From Nitrosomonas sp. (lineage in GTDB: Bacteria > Pseudomonadota > Gammaproteobacteria > Burkholderiales > Nitrosomonadaceae): DNA of 64,000 nt. The DNA is taken from the NCBI GenBank assembly GCA_016710135.1, contig JADJLM010000001.1, positions 1 through 64,000 on the forward strand, in the 5' to 3' direction. The position numbers and the translations under genes were made by a program. Below, piece after piece: positions 9,145-17,872 of the stretch; the stretch's first letter is position 1; each line of letters opens with the position of its first letter. The notes under the pieces are model-generated. The model made no database searches. It had not been told where the DNA came from and saw nothing but the letters and a program-made list of their open reading frames with translations.

Positions 9145-10379
9145 AGCGTGTGTTAATGATTGCATACCATTTTCCACCTTTGCAAGGGAGTAGTGGTATT
9201 CAAAGAACATTAAGGTTTGCGCAGCATTTACCTCAATTTGGTTGGCAGCCAATTATACTTACCGCTAACACCAAAGCCTATGAGAATGTCAACAGTGCCC
9301 AGTTATCGGAGGTGATCGACCAGGTATCAGTGTACCGATCATTCGCATTGGATACCGCGAGACATTTATCGATACTTAAACGTTACCCAAGAATATTAGC
9401 GGTTCCTGATCGATGGATTACTTGGTGGCTCGCGAGTATCCCTAAAGGGCTGTATTTAATTAGAACATTAAAACCGGATGTGATTTGGTCAACATTTCCT
9501 ACCGCAACAGCTCATCTTATTGGGTATACATTGAGCCGAATAACTGGTTTGCCCTGGGTGACTGATTTTCGAGATCCAATGGTGCAACCAGATTATCCAC
9601 CTAATCCTTTAGTCTATCGTTCTTACCAATGGATTGAACAGCAAGCAATACGTTATAGCGCGCATACTATTGTTACAACACCGGGGACAAAAAAGGACTA
9701 TATACAACGATTTCCAACTATCCCTGAGTCTCGTTTCAGACTAATTGAGAATGGCTATGATGAGCTGAGCTTTTCAGGTGTTTTACCACAACAGCGAGCT
9801 CAGCAGGGTAAACAATTGATTTTGATCCATAGTGGAATCATTTATTCCTCTGAACGTGATCCTACAATTTTTTTTGAAGCTCTATCAGATTTACTAAGGG
9901 AAAAACGCGTATCCTCTGATAGTTTGAAGATCATACTGCGTGCAACCTACAACGATAACTATTTACAGCAACTCATAAAACGCTATGAAATTGAATCAAT
10001 TGTTTCATTAGCACCACCTATTTCATACAAAGAAGCGATTGCAGAAATGCTATCCGCAGATGGATTACTTATTTTGCAAGCTTCTAATTGCAATAATCAA
10101 ATACCTGCTAAGCTATACGAATACCTACGCGCACAAAAACCGATTCTGGCACTTACTGATCCCGAAGGCGACACCGCTTTAAAACTAAAGAGTTTAGGTA
10201 TTAACACAATTGCTAGATTAGACTCAAAACTCGAAATTATTGAAATGTTACAGACGTATCTTGAATCAATTCAAAAAAAATTTACTCAAGATATACCGAT
10301 TGATCAGCTCTATTTGAACTCAAGAGAAGCCAGGACAGTCGAATTGGTTCATGTCCTGGATGAAGTAGTTAAAAAGTAA
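9138..10379 (+). CDS. Glycosyltransferase family 4
   Basis: A 413-residue GT-B glycosyltransferase. The N-terminal AYHFPPLQGSSGIQRTLRFA is the acceptor-side glycine-rich start seen in GT4 enzymes. TDFRDPMVQPDY and ENGYDE are further family marks, and the C-terminal donor domain has an IPAKLYEYLRAQKPILAL segment holding the E-x7-E-like nucleotide-sugar site. It overlaps the hydrolase gene by seven bases. The likely role is adding a sugar to an exopolysaccharide or lipid-linked precursor at the inner face of the membrane. The sugar cannot be read from sequence. Start ATG at 9138 follows AAATC with little Shine-Dalgarno, consistent with coupling. Confidence 0.87.
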   Translation: MVKRVLMIAYHFPPLQGSSGIQRTLRFAQHLPQFGWQPIILTANTKAYENVNSAQLSEVIDQVSVYRSFALDTARHLSILKRYPRILAVPDRWITWWLASIPKGLYLIRTLKPDVIWSTFPTATAHLIGYTLSRITGLPWVTDFRDPMVQPDYPPNPLVYRSYQWIEQQAIRYSAHTIVTTPGTKKDYIQRFPTIPESRFRLIENGYDELSFSGVLPQQRAQQGKQLILIHSGIIYSSERDPTIFFEALSDLLREKRVSSDSLKIILRATYNDNYLQQLIKRYEIESIVSLAPPISYKEAIAEMLSADGLLILQASNCNNQIPAKLYEYLRAQKPILALTDPEGDTALKLKSLGINTIARLDSKLEIIEMLQTYLESIQKKFTQDIPIDQLYLNSREARTVELVHVLDEVVKK

Positions 10380-10411
10380 AATAGAAAGTTTTTCGAAAAA
10401 ATGGTGCTTAT

Positions 10412-11056
10412 ATGAAAGAGATGTTTTTCTTTTATTTCTTGTTAGTGATTACATCAATACCATCCTTAGCACAAGCTCAGGGGGAAAATCCCGATCATTA
10501 CTGTGGCATTATTAAAGGGTTTCATCATGGACCGTTTGATTATCTGGAAAGAATTAATCGGAATCATGATTTACACCTTGTTGAAGTTGTGCACTTTACG
10601 CGTGATGTAGAAAAATTAACCGCAGACCCCCAATATATTGGATCGAACCTTAACTATACTTTGCAAGCTTGGCCCAACCATCATCGAGCGCTCGCATCTT
10701 TGGCAAAATTCGCAATTAGAGAAAAAACTGCAGGTCGACTTCCTGGCATGAAATATCCCGTTGAGTGCTATTTTGATCGAGCTATACGATGGCAAGCAAA
10801 AGATAGTTATGTACGATCGATTTATGGTAGTTACTTATCCAAGGTGGGAAGGTCTAGTAATGCGATTGAACAATTAGAAATTGCAGTAAGATTACAATCT
10901 GATAACGCAACCGCGCATTATAACCTCGGGCTACTCTATTTTGACAAGAGTAATTACGATAAATCTCGATTTCATGCTGAAAGAGCTTATGAGCTTGATT
11001 TCCCTTTGCCTGGTTTGAGAAATAAGCTCATAAGAGCCGGTAAATGGAAGAAGTAA
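10412..11056 (+). CDS. Secreted TPR protein of the polysaccharide cluster
   Basis: A 214-residue protein with a cleavable signal peptide (hydrophobic residues 4-20, ending near SLAQAQG), so it is probably periplasmic. Residues about 125-205 form two TPR-like helical pairs (YGSYLSKVGRSSNAIEQLE and ATAHYNLGLLYFDKSNYDKS). The region before them, with paired cysteines and NHHRALASLAKFA, is shared by small secreted TPR proteins in polysaccharide loci as far as I recall. It is 32 bases after the glycosyltransferase and probably the last gene of the operon; aroC converges on it. A scaffold role in envelope assembly is a guess. Confidence 0.75.
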   Translation: MKEMFFFYFLLVITSIPSLAQAQGENPDHYCGIIKGFHHGPFDYLERINRNHDLHLVEVVHFTRDVEKLTADPQYIGSNLNYTLQAWPNHHRALASLAKFAIREKTAGRLPGMKYPVECYFDRAIRWQAKDSYVRSIYGSYLSKVGRSSNAIEQLEIAVRLQSDNATAHYNLGLLYFDKSNYDKSRFHAERAYELDFPLPGLRNKLIRAGKWKK

Positions 11057-11103
11057 ATGGTGCGTGATTCTACGCATGTATGAGAGAAGCTAGAAGAAAG
11101 TAA

Positions 11104-12279
11104 TTACGCTTCTTCAGCATCTGGGTTTTCAGTATGATTAGCACAAAAATCCTTTGCGGAGGAAGGGGATTGGAAGCTTTGCTGAATACTGCCAGCAATT
11201 TTAGGAGTACTGCAATAGACGTCAGCATTTTGTGCGCGGTGACGGAGTGCATGATCGATCAGTACCAATGCCAACATTGCTTCTACAATCGGTGTTGCAC
11301 GAATTCCCACGCAAGGGTCATGTCGCCCATGAGTCTCAACAATGACGGGATTACCTTGTTTATCAATCGATTTTCTCCCTAACCGGATACTTGATGTCGG
11401 TTTAATTGCAACATTAACTATTATTGGTTGGCCCGTCGAGATTCCTCCTAGAATGCCGCCTGCATTGTTAGTTAGGAAGCCATCCGGTGTCATTTCATCA
11501 GAGTGCTCAGTGCCTTTCTGAGTAACACATGCAAATCCAGAACCGATTTCAACGCCTTTAACTGCATTGATACTCATCATCGCATAAGCAATTTCAGCAT
11601 CCAGTCGATCATAGACAGGCTCACCCCAACCAACTGGAACGCTATCAGCAACAACACTAATCTTGGCGCCAGCTGAATCGCCCGATTTACGCAGGCTATC
11701 CATATAATCTTCAAGTTGTGGTACAAAGCTATTGTCTGAAACAAAGAAGGAATTTTGATTGACATCACACCATTGTTTGAAGGGAATGTTAACCGACCCA
11801 AGCTGTGACATAAAACCTCGAATCATTGTGCCATAGGTTTTATTCAACCATTTTTTTGCTACCGCACCTGCTGCAACTCTTACTGCAGTTTCGCGAGCGG
11901 ATGCTCGGCCACCACCCCGATAATCACGAGTACCATATTTCTGCCAATATACATAATCAGCGTGGCCGGGGCGGAAAGTATCGCTTATTTTGCTATAATC
12001 CTTACTTCGCTGATCTTCATTTCGAATCAATAAACCGATCGGTGTTCCTGTTGTTTTTCCTTCAAAGACACCAGAGAGTATTTCAACAATATCTGCTTCG
12101 TGACGCTGGGTTACATGACGTGAAGTTCCTGGCTTACGTCGATCGAGTTCACATTGAATGTCTGCTTCAGATAACTCAAGCCCCGGTGGGCAACCATCTA
12201 TTACACAACCGATTGCGGGACCATGTGATTCACCAAACGACGTAACGCAAAATAGTTTTCCTAATGTATTGCCTGACAT
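11104..12279 (-). CDS. aroC: Chorismate synthase
   Basis: Converts 5-enolpyruvylshikimate-3-phosphate to chorismate, the last shared step of aromatic amino acid synthesis, using reduced flavin. Family motifs are intact: GESHGPAIGCVIDGCPPG near the N-terminus, RPGHADYVYWQKYG and RGGGRASARETA in the middle, and RHDPCVGIRATPIVEAM near residue 340. At 391 residues it is about 25-30 longer than usual, the extra being a polar, probably disordered tail after the last conserved helix. Start ATG at 12279. It stands alone and converges on the TPR gene with 47 bases between them. Confidence 0.97.
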   Translation of the reverse strand: MSGNTLGKLFCVTSFGESHGPAIGCVIDGCPPGLELSEADIQCELDRRKPGTSRHVTQRHEADIVEILSGVFEGKTTGTPIGLLIRNEDQRSKDYSKISDTFRPGHADYVYWQKYGTRDYRGGGRASARETAVRVAAGAVAKKWLNKTYGTMIRGFMSQLGSVNIPFKQWCDVNQNSFFVSDNSFVPQLEDYMDSLRKSGDSAGAKISVVADSVPVGWGEPVYDRLDAEIAYAMMSINAVKGVEIGSGFACVTQKGTEHSDEMTPDGFLTNNAGGILGGISTGQPIIVNVAIKPTSSIRLGRKSIDKQGNPVIVETHGRHDPCVGIRATPIVEAMLALVLIDHALRHRAQNADVYCSTPKIAGSIQQSFQSPSSAKDFCANHTENPDAEEA

Positions 12280-12405
12280 ACCTTTTATTCATGAAATAAG
12301 TAAAGTAAGTATAACATAGCAACCAAATTTCTTCCCTAGCTTTCTAGCTGAGGTTAGAATTGCCTAAAATACTAGAGAAATTAATAACGTAGTAAAGCAG
12401 ATCGA

Positions 12406-12415
12406 GGGGGGGGGG
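12406..12415 (+). promoter_or_regulatory. G10 run in the hemF ribosome binding site
   Basis: Ten guanines follow GA and serve as the purine-rich ribosome binding site, six bases before ATG of hemF. A change in run length would alter the spacing between the core site and start, so translation could vary through slippage. A miscounted homopolymer in the assembly is equally possible given other run errors in this window. Confidence 0.5.
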
Positions 12416-12421
12416 TAAAAA

Positions 12422-13318
12422 ATGAATATGGTTGAAGTCAAAGCATATCTAGCTGATTTACAAAATAGCATTGTCACAGGCCTAGAAGCAATTGATGGCA
12501 AGTCATTTCAACGTGATGGGTGGGATAGGCCTGATGGAGGCGGAGGGCTGAGCTGTGTCATTGAAGAAGGGAATGTATTAGAGAGAGGTGGTGTTAATTT
12601 CTCCTATGTTTTTGGTCATGGCTTACCTGCCTCAGCGACGGCAGCGCGACCCGAGTTAGCAGGTCGTTCTTTCGAAGCAGCAGGAGTGTCACTCGTGTTG
12701 CACCCGCGTAATCCATACGCTCCTACAGTCCATATGAATGTACGTTTCTTTGAAGCGAAGAAGGAAGGGGCTGATTCTGTTTGGTGGTTTGGTGGAGGAA
12801 TGGATTTAACGCCTTATTATGGCTTTGAAGAGGATGCGATTCATTTCCATCAAACGTGTAAAACAGCGCTTGATTCCATTGGATCAGACTACTATCCGCG
12901 GTTTAAGAAATGGTGTGACGAATATTTTTTTCTCAAACATCGAAAAGAACCGAGAGGGATAGGCGGTGTTTTCTTTGATGATTTTAATCAACCCGATTTT
13001 TCAACCTGTTTTAAGTTGACTCAGCGAGTAGGGGATCATTTCTTACCTGCGTATGCTCCAATTCTGGAAAGGCGCTTAAATGTTCCTTATGGTGAACAAG
13101 AACGGGATTTTCAAGCTTATCGGCGTGGTCGTTATGTGGAATTCAATTTAGTCTGGGACCGAGGAACTTTATTCGGTTTGCAAACAGGTGGGCGAACTGA
13201 GTCTATCCTAATGTCACTTCCTCCGATTGTGAAATGGCGCTATAACTGGGTGCCACAAGCGGGAAGTTCCGAATCGAAGCTTTATACAGATTTCTTGATA
13301 GGCAAGAATTGGATCTAA
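12422..13318 (+). CDS. hemF: Oxygen-dependent coproporphyrinogen III oxidase
   Basis: Oxidatively decarboxylates coproporphyrinogen III to protoporphyrinogen IX in heme synthesis, using O2. The 298-residue length and motifs fit: VNFSYVFGHGLPASAT, PYAPTVHMNVRFFEA, WWFGGGMDLTPYYGFEEDA and RGRYVEFNLVWDRGTLFGL. Conserved histidines and aspartates of the active site are present in these blocks. It implies aerobic heme synthesis, which suits a cytochrome-rich aerobe. The start is ATG at 12422 behind an unusual G10 ribosome binding site; a second ATG lies two codons later. The gene stands between the divergent aroC and the haloperoxidase-like gene. Confidence 0.97.
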   Translation: MNMVEVKAYLADLQNSIVTGLEAIDGKSFQRDGWDRPDGGGGLSCVIEEGNVLERGGVNFSYVFGHGLPASATAARPELAGRSFEAAGVSLVLHPRNPYAPTVHMNVRFFEAKKEGADSVWWFGGGMDLTPYYGFEEDAIHFHQTCKTALDSIGSDYYPRFKKWCDEYFFLKHRKEPRGIGGVFFDDFNQPDFSTCFKLTQRVGDHFLPAYAPILERRLNVPYGEQERDFQAYRRGRYVEFNLVWDRGTLFGLQTGGRTESILMSLPPIVKWRYNWVPQAGSSESKLYTDFLIGKNWI

Positions 13319-13360
13319 TTTGAACTATTGATTAGGTGAAATTACTTTTGGGAGCTCAAG

Positions 13361-14599
13361 ATGAAGAAAGAATTTTTATTAGATCGATTGGGTTGGTTGA
13401 TTTTTGTTAGCCTATTGTTGCCTATTTCTCATTCAAAGGCTGATGCTGTAACAGATTGGAATCAATGGGCGGGTGATATCGTTGTCGGTGCTGAAATCGG
13501 GCCCTTACCAGCTGAACGCGCGTTAGCAATTGTTCAAGCGGCGGTTTATGAGGCGGTTAACGCTATCACGCGCCGTTATTCTGCAAGTGATATTGAGTCA
13601 ATGCCATCTAAGCCTAACGCATCGATTGAAGCTGCGATTGCAGAAGCCAATCGGGTTACGTTGCTGCAGTTAGTTCCTAGCCAGCAATCTTTAATTGAAA
13701 AAACATATCAAACTGCCCTTGCTGTTATCAGTGATGGCACAGCAAAAAAAGCGGGTATCGAATTAGGTACAAAAGTAGCACAAGCGATATTAGCAAAGCG
13801 AACCCAAGATGGCGCTGCTGACGAAGAGTCCTATCGACCCTATACCAGTGCAGGTGTTTATATACCTACTGTTATTCCAGAGGCACCGCAGTGGGTAAAA
13901 CGAACTCCTTGGCTCATGACGAATCCCACACAATTTAGGCCTTTACCTCCAACTGAGTTAGAGAGTGATATCTGGGCTCGAGATTACAACGAAGTAAAAG
14001 CGCTCGGCCGCTTTGATAGCCAAGTTCGGACGAGTGAGCAAACAGAGATTGCTCGTTTCTGGGAGGAAGTCATGCCTCCGATTTATCATGGCATCGTACG
14101 TTCCGTAGCAACCCAACCTGGGAGAGAAATTACACAAAATGCGCGTTTATTTGCTGCTGTAACTCAGGCTTCCGATGACGGGCTCATTGCTGTTTTTGAT
14201 GCTAAATATCACTATGGATTTTGGAGGCCGGTAACAGCAATTCGTAACGGCGATATCGATGGGAATGAGGCAACGGAGCGGGATGCTACTTGGCTACCAT
14301 TTATTAGTACGCCAATGCATCCAGAGTATCCATGTGCGCATTGTATCGTTGCTGCTGCAGTTGGAACCGTATTAGAAGCCGAAATAGGAAATACTCCGTC
14401 TCCAATACTGACAACGGTGAGCAAGGCCGCGAATAATGCAACCAGGAGTTGGCGTAATGTGTATGATTTCATGCAGGAGGTGATCAATGCAAGGATTTAT
14501 GATGGGGTACATTATCGTAATTCCGGGGAAGTGGGTTCAAATATGGGCCGGCAAATCGCTCAGCTTGCAATAAAGAAATATGAATTAGGTGAAAAGTAG
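13361..14599 (+). CDS. Secreted vanadium-haloperoxidase / PAP2-like protein
   Basis: A 412-residue protein with an N-terminal signal peptide ending near HSKADA. The PAP2/haloperoxidase metal-oxyanion site is visible in three blocks. KYHYGFWRPVTAIR (about residues 280-294) supplies Lys and Arg. HPEYPCAHC (about 320-328) supplies the histidine of the usual SGH block with Ala-His in its place. SWR...YDGVHYR (about 361-384) supplies Arg and the vanadate-ligating His. The length fits bacterial vanadium-dependent haloperoxidase homologues better than small lipid phosphatases. It may be a haloperoxidase or a secreted acid phosphatase; sequence alone does not decide. It lies 42 bases after hemF and may be co-transcribed with it. 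Confidence 0.82.
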   Translation: MKKEFLLDRLGWLIFVSLLLPISHSKADAVTDWNQWAGDIVVGAEIGPLPAERALAIVQAAVYEAVNAITRRYSASDIESMPSKPNASIEAAIAEANRVTLLQLVPSQQSLIEKTYQTALAVISDGTAKKAGIELGTKVAQAILAKRTQDGAADEESYRPYTSAGVYIPTVIPEAPQWVKRTPWLMTNPTQFRPLPPTELESDIWARDYNEVKALGRFDSQVRTSEQTEIARFWEEVMPPIYHGIVRSVATQPGREITQNARLFAAVTQASDDGLIAVFDAKYHYGFWRPVTAIRNGDIDGNEATERDATWLPFISTPMHPEYPCAHCIVAAAVGTVLEAEIGNTPSPILTTVSKAANNATRSWRNVYDFMQEVINARIYDGVHYRNSGEVGSNMGRQIAQLAIKKYELGEK

Positions 14600-14619
14600 G
14601 TTTGTATCGTTACTTACAA

Positions 14620-16026
14620 TCAAATTGCTACTATGGTGAATCTTTCTGGAATGCTAACTGGCCAGTTAAGCTGTTGTTTAATGACATTGGCTAAAGCAGC
14701 CGCATTACTCGGTTCACCATGGACGATGTAGGTATGGCTGGGCGGTGTTTTAAACGCTTTGAGCCAATTTAGAATTCCAGCTTGATCTGCATGTGCTGAG
14801 AGTCCACCAATGGTGTAGATGTCTGATCGAACAACAATTTCTTGACCAAAAATTCGTACGGTTTTGGCGCCATCGATTAACCTTCGCCCTAATGTTCCGG
14901 CTGCTTGAAAGCCGGTGATCAGTATTGTGCATTCAGGTCTGGGGAGGTTATATTTAAGATGATATTTGATACGACCTGCATCGCACATACCACTGGCTGA
15001 AATGATGATAGCTCCGTGATCAATCGAATTGAGTGCAATGGAGTCTTCAACATTTTCAGTAAAGTTGATTTTTAGTGGATTTCCTTCTTTATTGAACCAC
15101 TGCAGAGCTTCATGTGCTTCTTTATCAAGTAATTGACTATGTTGAAGTGTGATATTTGTTGCAGCCCTTGCCATTGGCGAATCAACATAGATATCCATTT
15201 TTCCTAGCTTATTTTGTCGATGTAAGTCGATGAGTAAGAAAAGTAACTCTTGAGTTCTTCCGACAGAAAAAGCGGGAACAATGATGTTACCGCCCTTCCT
15301 TGATAAAGTATCATTGATAGCATGGATAAGCTCATCGATAGTATCCGACATAGATCGGTGAAGTCGGTTGCCGTAGGTTGATTCAACGAGTAGAACATCA
15401 GTTTGATGAATAAGCGTTGGGTCTCGTACGATCGGGTGTCCTGGTTGCCCGATATCTCCGGAGAAGACTAATTTCTTTTGTCTTGATTGAGCATTTATCC
15501 AGACTTCAATAATGGCAGATCCTAAAATGTGACCTGCATCACGAAAGCAACACTGTATTGTTGGATGAGGAGAAACTTGCTCATCATAGGATATGCTGCG
15601 CAACTGTTTAAGAAAGCTTTCTGCTTGAGCAACTGTGTATAAAGGGGCATTTTCATATTCAGAAACACGTTGTTTTCTTTGTAGGATTTTATTTTTCCAC
15701 TCTGCTTCTTTTTCTTGAATATAGGCGCTATCTTTTAGCATAACCTTGAGTAGATCAATCGTGGCTTCAGTTGTATAGACAGGTCCTCTATACCCCCGAG
15801 CACTCAGTCGTGGAAGTAATCCAGAATGGTCAATATGAGCGTGGGTGAGCAGAACGAAATCGATGGTTTCAGGATCGAAGCTGAATGCAGACCTGTTTTT
15901 AATCTCTGCTTCACTTCCTCCTTGAAACATTCCACAATCAACTAGAAACCGAGTTTCTTCAGTTTCTACAAGATAGCATGAGCCAGTAACTTCGTGAGTA
16001 CCGCCTAAGAAAGTAAGTTGTGCCAA
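14620..16026 (-). CDS. Beta-CASP metallo-beta-lactamase-fold hydrolase (RNase-like)
   Basis: An MBL-fold protein with a beta-CASP insertion, the architecture of CPSF73-like/YSH1-type ribonucleases. THAHIDHSGLLPRL is the HxHxDH zinc motif; further ligands lie in FRDAGHILGSA and FSGDIG, and in the C-terminal SAHADQAGIL and VHGEP blocks. I use the TTG at 16026, giving MAQLTFLGGTHEVTGSC, because that is where family members begin, an AGGA lies just upstream, and it clears the bioA stop; the open frame extends to 16077 inside bioA. Length is about 468 residues. It probably cleaves RNA. It follows bioA by 22 bases and may share its transcript. Confidence 0.85.
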   Translation of the reverse strand: MAQLTFLGGTHEVTGSCYLVETEETRFLVDCGMFQGGSEAEIKNRSAFSFDPETIDFVLLTHAHIDHSGLLPRLSARGYRGPVYTTEATIDLLKVMLKDSAYIQEKEAEWKNKILQRKQRVSEYENAPLYTVAQAESFLKQLRSISYDEQVSPHPTIQCCFRDAGHILGSAIIEVWINAQSRQKKLVFSGDIGQPGHPIVRDPTLIHQTDVLLVESTYGNRLHRSMSDTIDELIHAINDTLSRKGGNIIVPAFSVGRTQELLFLLIDLHRQNKLGKMDIYVDSPMARAATNITLQHSQLLDKEAHEALQWFNKEGNPLKINFTENVEDSIALNSIDHGAIIISASGMCDAGRIKYHLKYNLPRPECTILITGFQAAGTLGRRLIDGAKTVRIFGQEIVVRSDIYTIGGLSAHADQAGILNWLKAFKTPPSHTYIVHGEPSNAAALANVIKQQLNWPVSIPERFTIVAI

Positions 16027-16048
16027 AGTATTTCCTATCTTCACTGTG

Positions 16049-17358
16049 CTATTGCAAATTGATAATTTGAAGAACACTGTTTACCAAATGTTCGATCTCA
16101 TACTCATTAATAATATAGGGTGGCATAAAGTATACGGTTTTTCCAAGTGGACGAAGGAGTAGCTGTTTCTCGAGTGCTTTCTGGAAAAAATTATTTGAGA
16201 ATTGGGGATCATCCGTTTCAACTTCAAAAGCCCAGATCATGCCACAATTACGAAAGTTTTTTACGCTAGAGTGAGATTGTAGCGGTAATGCGAGTTGGTT
16301 GAGGTAATCAATTTTAGCTTGATTCGCTTCAATTACGTTGTATTGTTCGATTAAGTCAAGTGTGGCAAGGGATGCGCGGCATGCTAAGGCATTCCCAGTA
16401 TGAGAATGGGAATGGACAAAAGCTTTTGAAACTTCATCTTGATAAAAAGCCTGGTATATCTTATCGGTCGTCATGACGACTGAAAGCGGAAGATAGCCCC
16501 CAGTTAACCCTTTTGCTAGACATAATAAATCTGGAACAATTTCAGCATGCTCACACGCAAACATTTTTCCGGTACGACCAAATCCAACCGCAATTTCATC
16601 GGCAATTAGATGGACTTGGTACTTATCACAAATGGCTCTAGCACGTTGTAAGTAAATAGGATGATACATACCCATTCCACCAGCGGCTTGCACAATGGGT
16701 TCGAGTATAAATGCTGCTGTTTGTGTATGGTGCTTAGAAAGAAAGCTCTCTAATTCAGAAGCCGCTTTTAATGCGAATTCTAGATGTGTTTCATTGTCGC
16801 TAATATTTCGCCAATCGGGCGAAGGCATGTATTTGGTACTCCGCAAAAGTGGGGCATAAGTTTGTTTGAAAAATGGAATTTCAGTAACCGATAATGAACC
16901 GAGTGTTTCTCCATGATAACCATTTCTCAGGCTGATGAAGTTGATTTTGTCTGTATTTCCATATAGCTGCCAATAATGAAAACTCATTTTAAGCGCAATT
17001 TCGGTAGCTGATGAGCCATCACTTGCAAAAAAGCAATGATCTAAGTTTCCTGGTGTAATTTGGGTCAATCTTTCTGCTAACTCAACCGCCGGTTCATGGG
17101 TAAAGCCAGCGAACATGACGTGTTCAATTTTATTTAATTGATCAACCAGTGCATCATTAATATAAGGATGGCAGTGTCCAAAAAGATTTACCCACCAAGA
17201 ACTGATTGCATCCATATAGCGTTTCCCATTCGTATCATAGAGCCAAATACCTGACCCTTTCCGATAGATACAAGGGGATGAGTCTCATGGTGTTTCATTT
17301 GGGTGCACGGATGCCAGATATGCTTAAAACTGCGAATGGATAAATTTTTATCATTCAT
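16049..17358 (-). CDS. bioA: DAPA aminotransferase, frame broken by one base
   Basis: Adenosylmethionine-8-amino-7-oxononanoate aminotransferase, a PLP enzyme of biotin synthesis. The open frame from 17215 holds the catalytic domain, including DAISSWWVNLFGHCHP, LIADEIAVGFGRTGKMFACEHA and the PLP lysine in CLAKGLTGGYLPLS. The true N-terminus lies upstream in another frame: ATG at 17358, then HIWHPCTQMKHHETHPLVSI, a hallmark start. The two join at about 17,263 if one base is restored, so that the segment reads SIRKGSGIWLYDTNGKRYMDA. This single-base loss, in what should be a CCGG stretch, is likely a sequencing error, since the rest is intact. The start is only a few bases from the divergent groES promoter. 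Confidence 0.9.
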
Positions 17359-17362
17359 CGAC

Positions 17363-17391
17363 TTGAAATTCCAGTGAATAGATCATATTAT
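17363..17391 (+). promoter_or_regulatory. Sigma-70-type promoter of groES-groEL
   Basis: TTGAAA (17363-17368), a 17-base spacer and TATTAT (17386-17391) form a good vegetative promoter on the plus strand. The -10 box touches the CIRCE operator, so the predicted start of transcription falls inside the operator. HrcA bound there would block initiation directly. The promoter begins five bases from the bioA start on the other strand. Confidence 0.75.
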
Positions 17392-17417
17392 TAGCACTCG
17401 TCAGTGTTGAGTGCTAA
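17391..17417 (+). promoter_or_regulatory. CIRCE operator (HrcA binding site)
   Basis: TTAGCACTC, nine bases, GAGTGCTAA: an exact match to the CIRCE consensus. CIRCE is bound by the repressor HrcA, which is released on heat shock when GroEL is titrated by unfolded protein. It lies 105 bases upstream of groES and controls the groESL operon. hrcA itself is not in the window. Confidence 0.97.
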
Positions 17418-17522
17418 TCGCTTTAATAGTGAATACTGCCACAAAACCAGCATGAGTTTTGTTGAATTGGTTTTTATTTTAAGTATGTTCATGTTTTTTA
17501 ATCATTATTAGGAGAATCAACT

Positions 17523-17813
17523 ATGAATATTCGCCCCTTACACGATCGTGTTATTGTCAAGCGACTAGAAGAAGAACGCAAGACAGCTTCGGGAATTGTT
17601 ATTCCAGATTCTGCAACAGAAAAACCAGATCAAGGTGAAATTTTGGCTGTTGGAAAGGGGAAATCTGGGGATGATGGAAAAATTCGCCCCTTGGACGTAA
17701 AAGTTGGTGACAAAGTATTGTTTGGGAAATATTCCGGTCAAGCTGTAAAAATCAAAGGTGAAGAATACCTTGTCATGCGTGAAGAAGACATCATGGGCGT
17801 TATTGAAGGTTAA
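17523..17813 (+). CDS. groES: Co-chaperonin GroES
   Basis: A 96-residue heptameric lid protein for GroEL. MNIRPLHDRVIVKRLEEE, the mobile loop around SGIVIPDSA and the C-terminal EYLVMREEDIMGVIEG are typical. A clear AGGAG lies at 17510-17514, nine bases before ATG. It is the first gene of the groESL operon, with groEL starting 59 bases later, and is under CIRCE/HrcA control. Nothing unusual is seen. Confidence 0.98.
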   Translation: MNIRPLHDRVIVKRLEEERKTASGIVIPDSATEKPDQGEILAVGKGKSGDDGKIRPLDVKVGDKVLFGKYSGQAVKIKGEEYLVMREEDIMGVIEG

Positions 17814-17872
17814 GGTATTTAATCCATTTAATTTGAAATTTGATCATGCAACAGTAATTTAGGAGAAAAATT

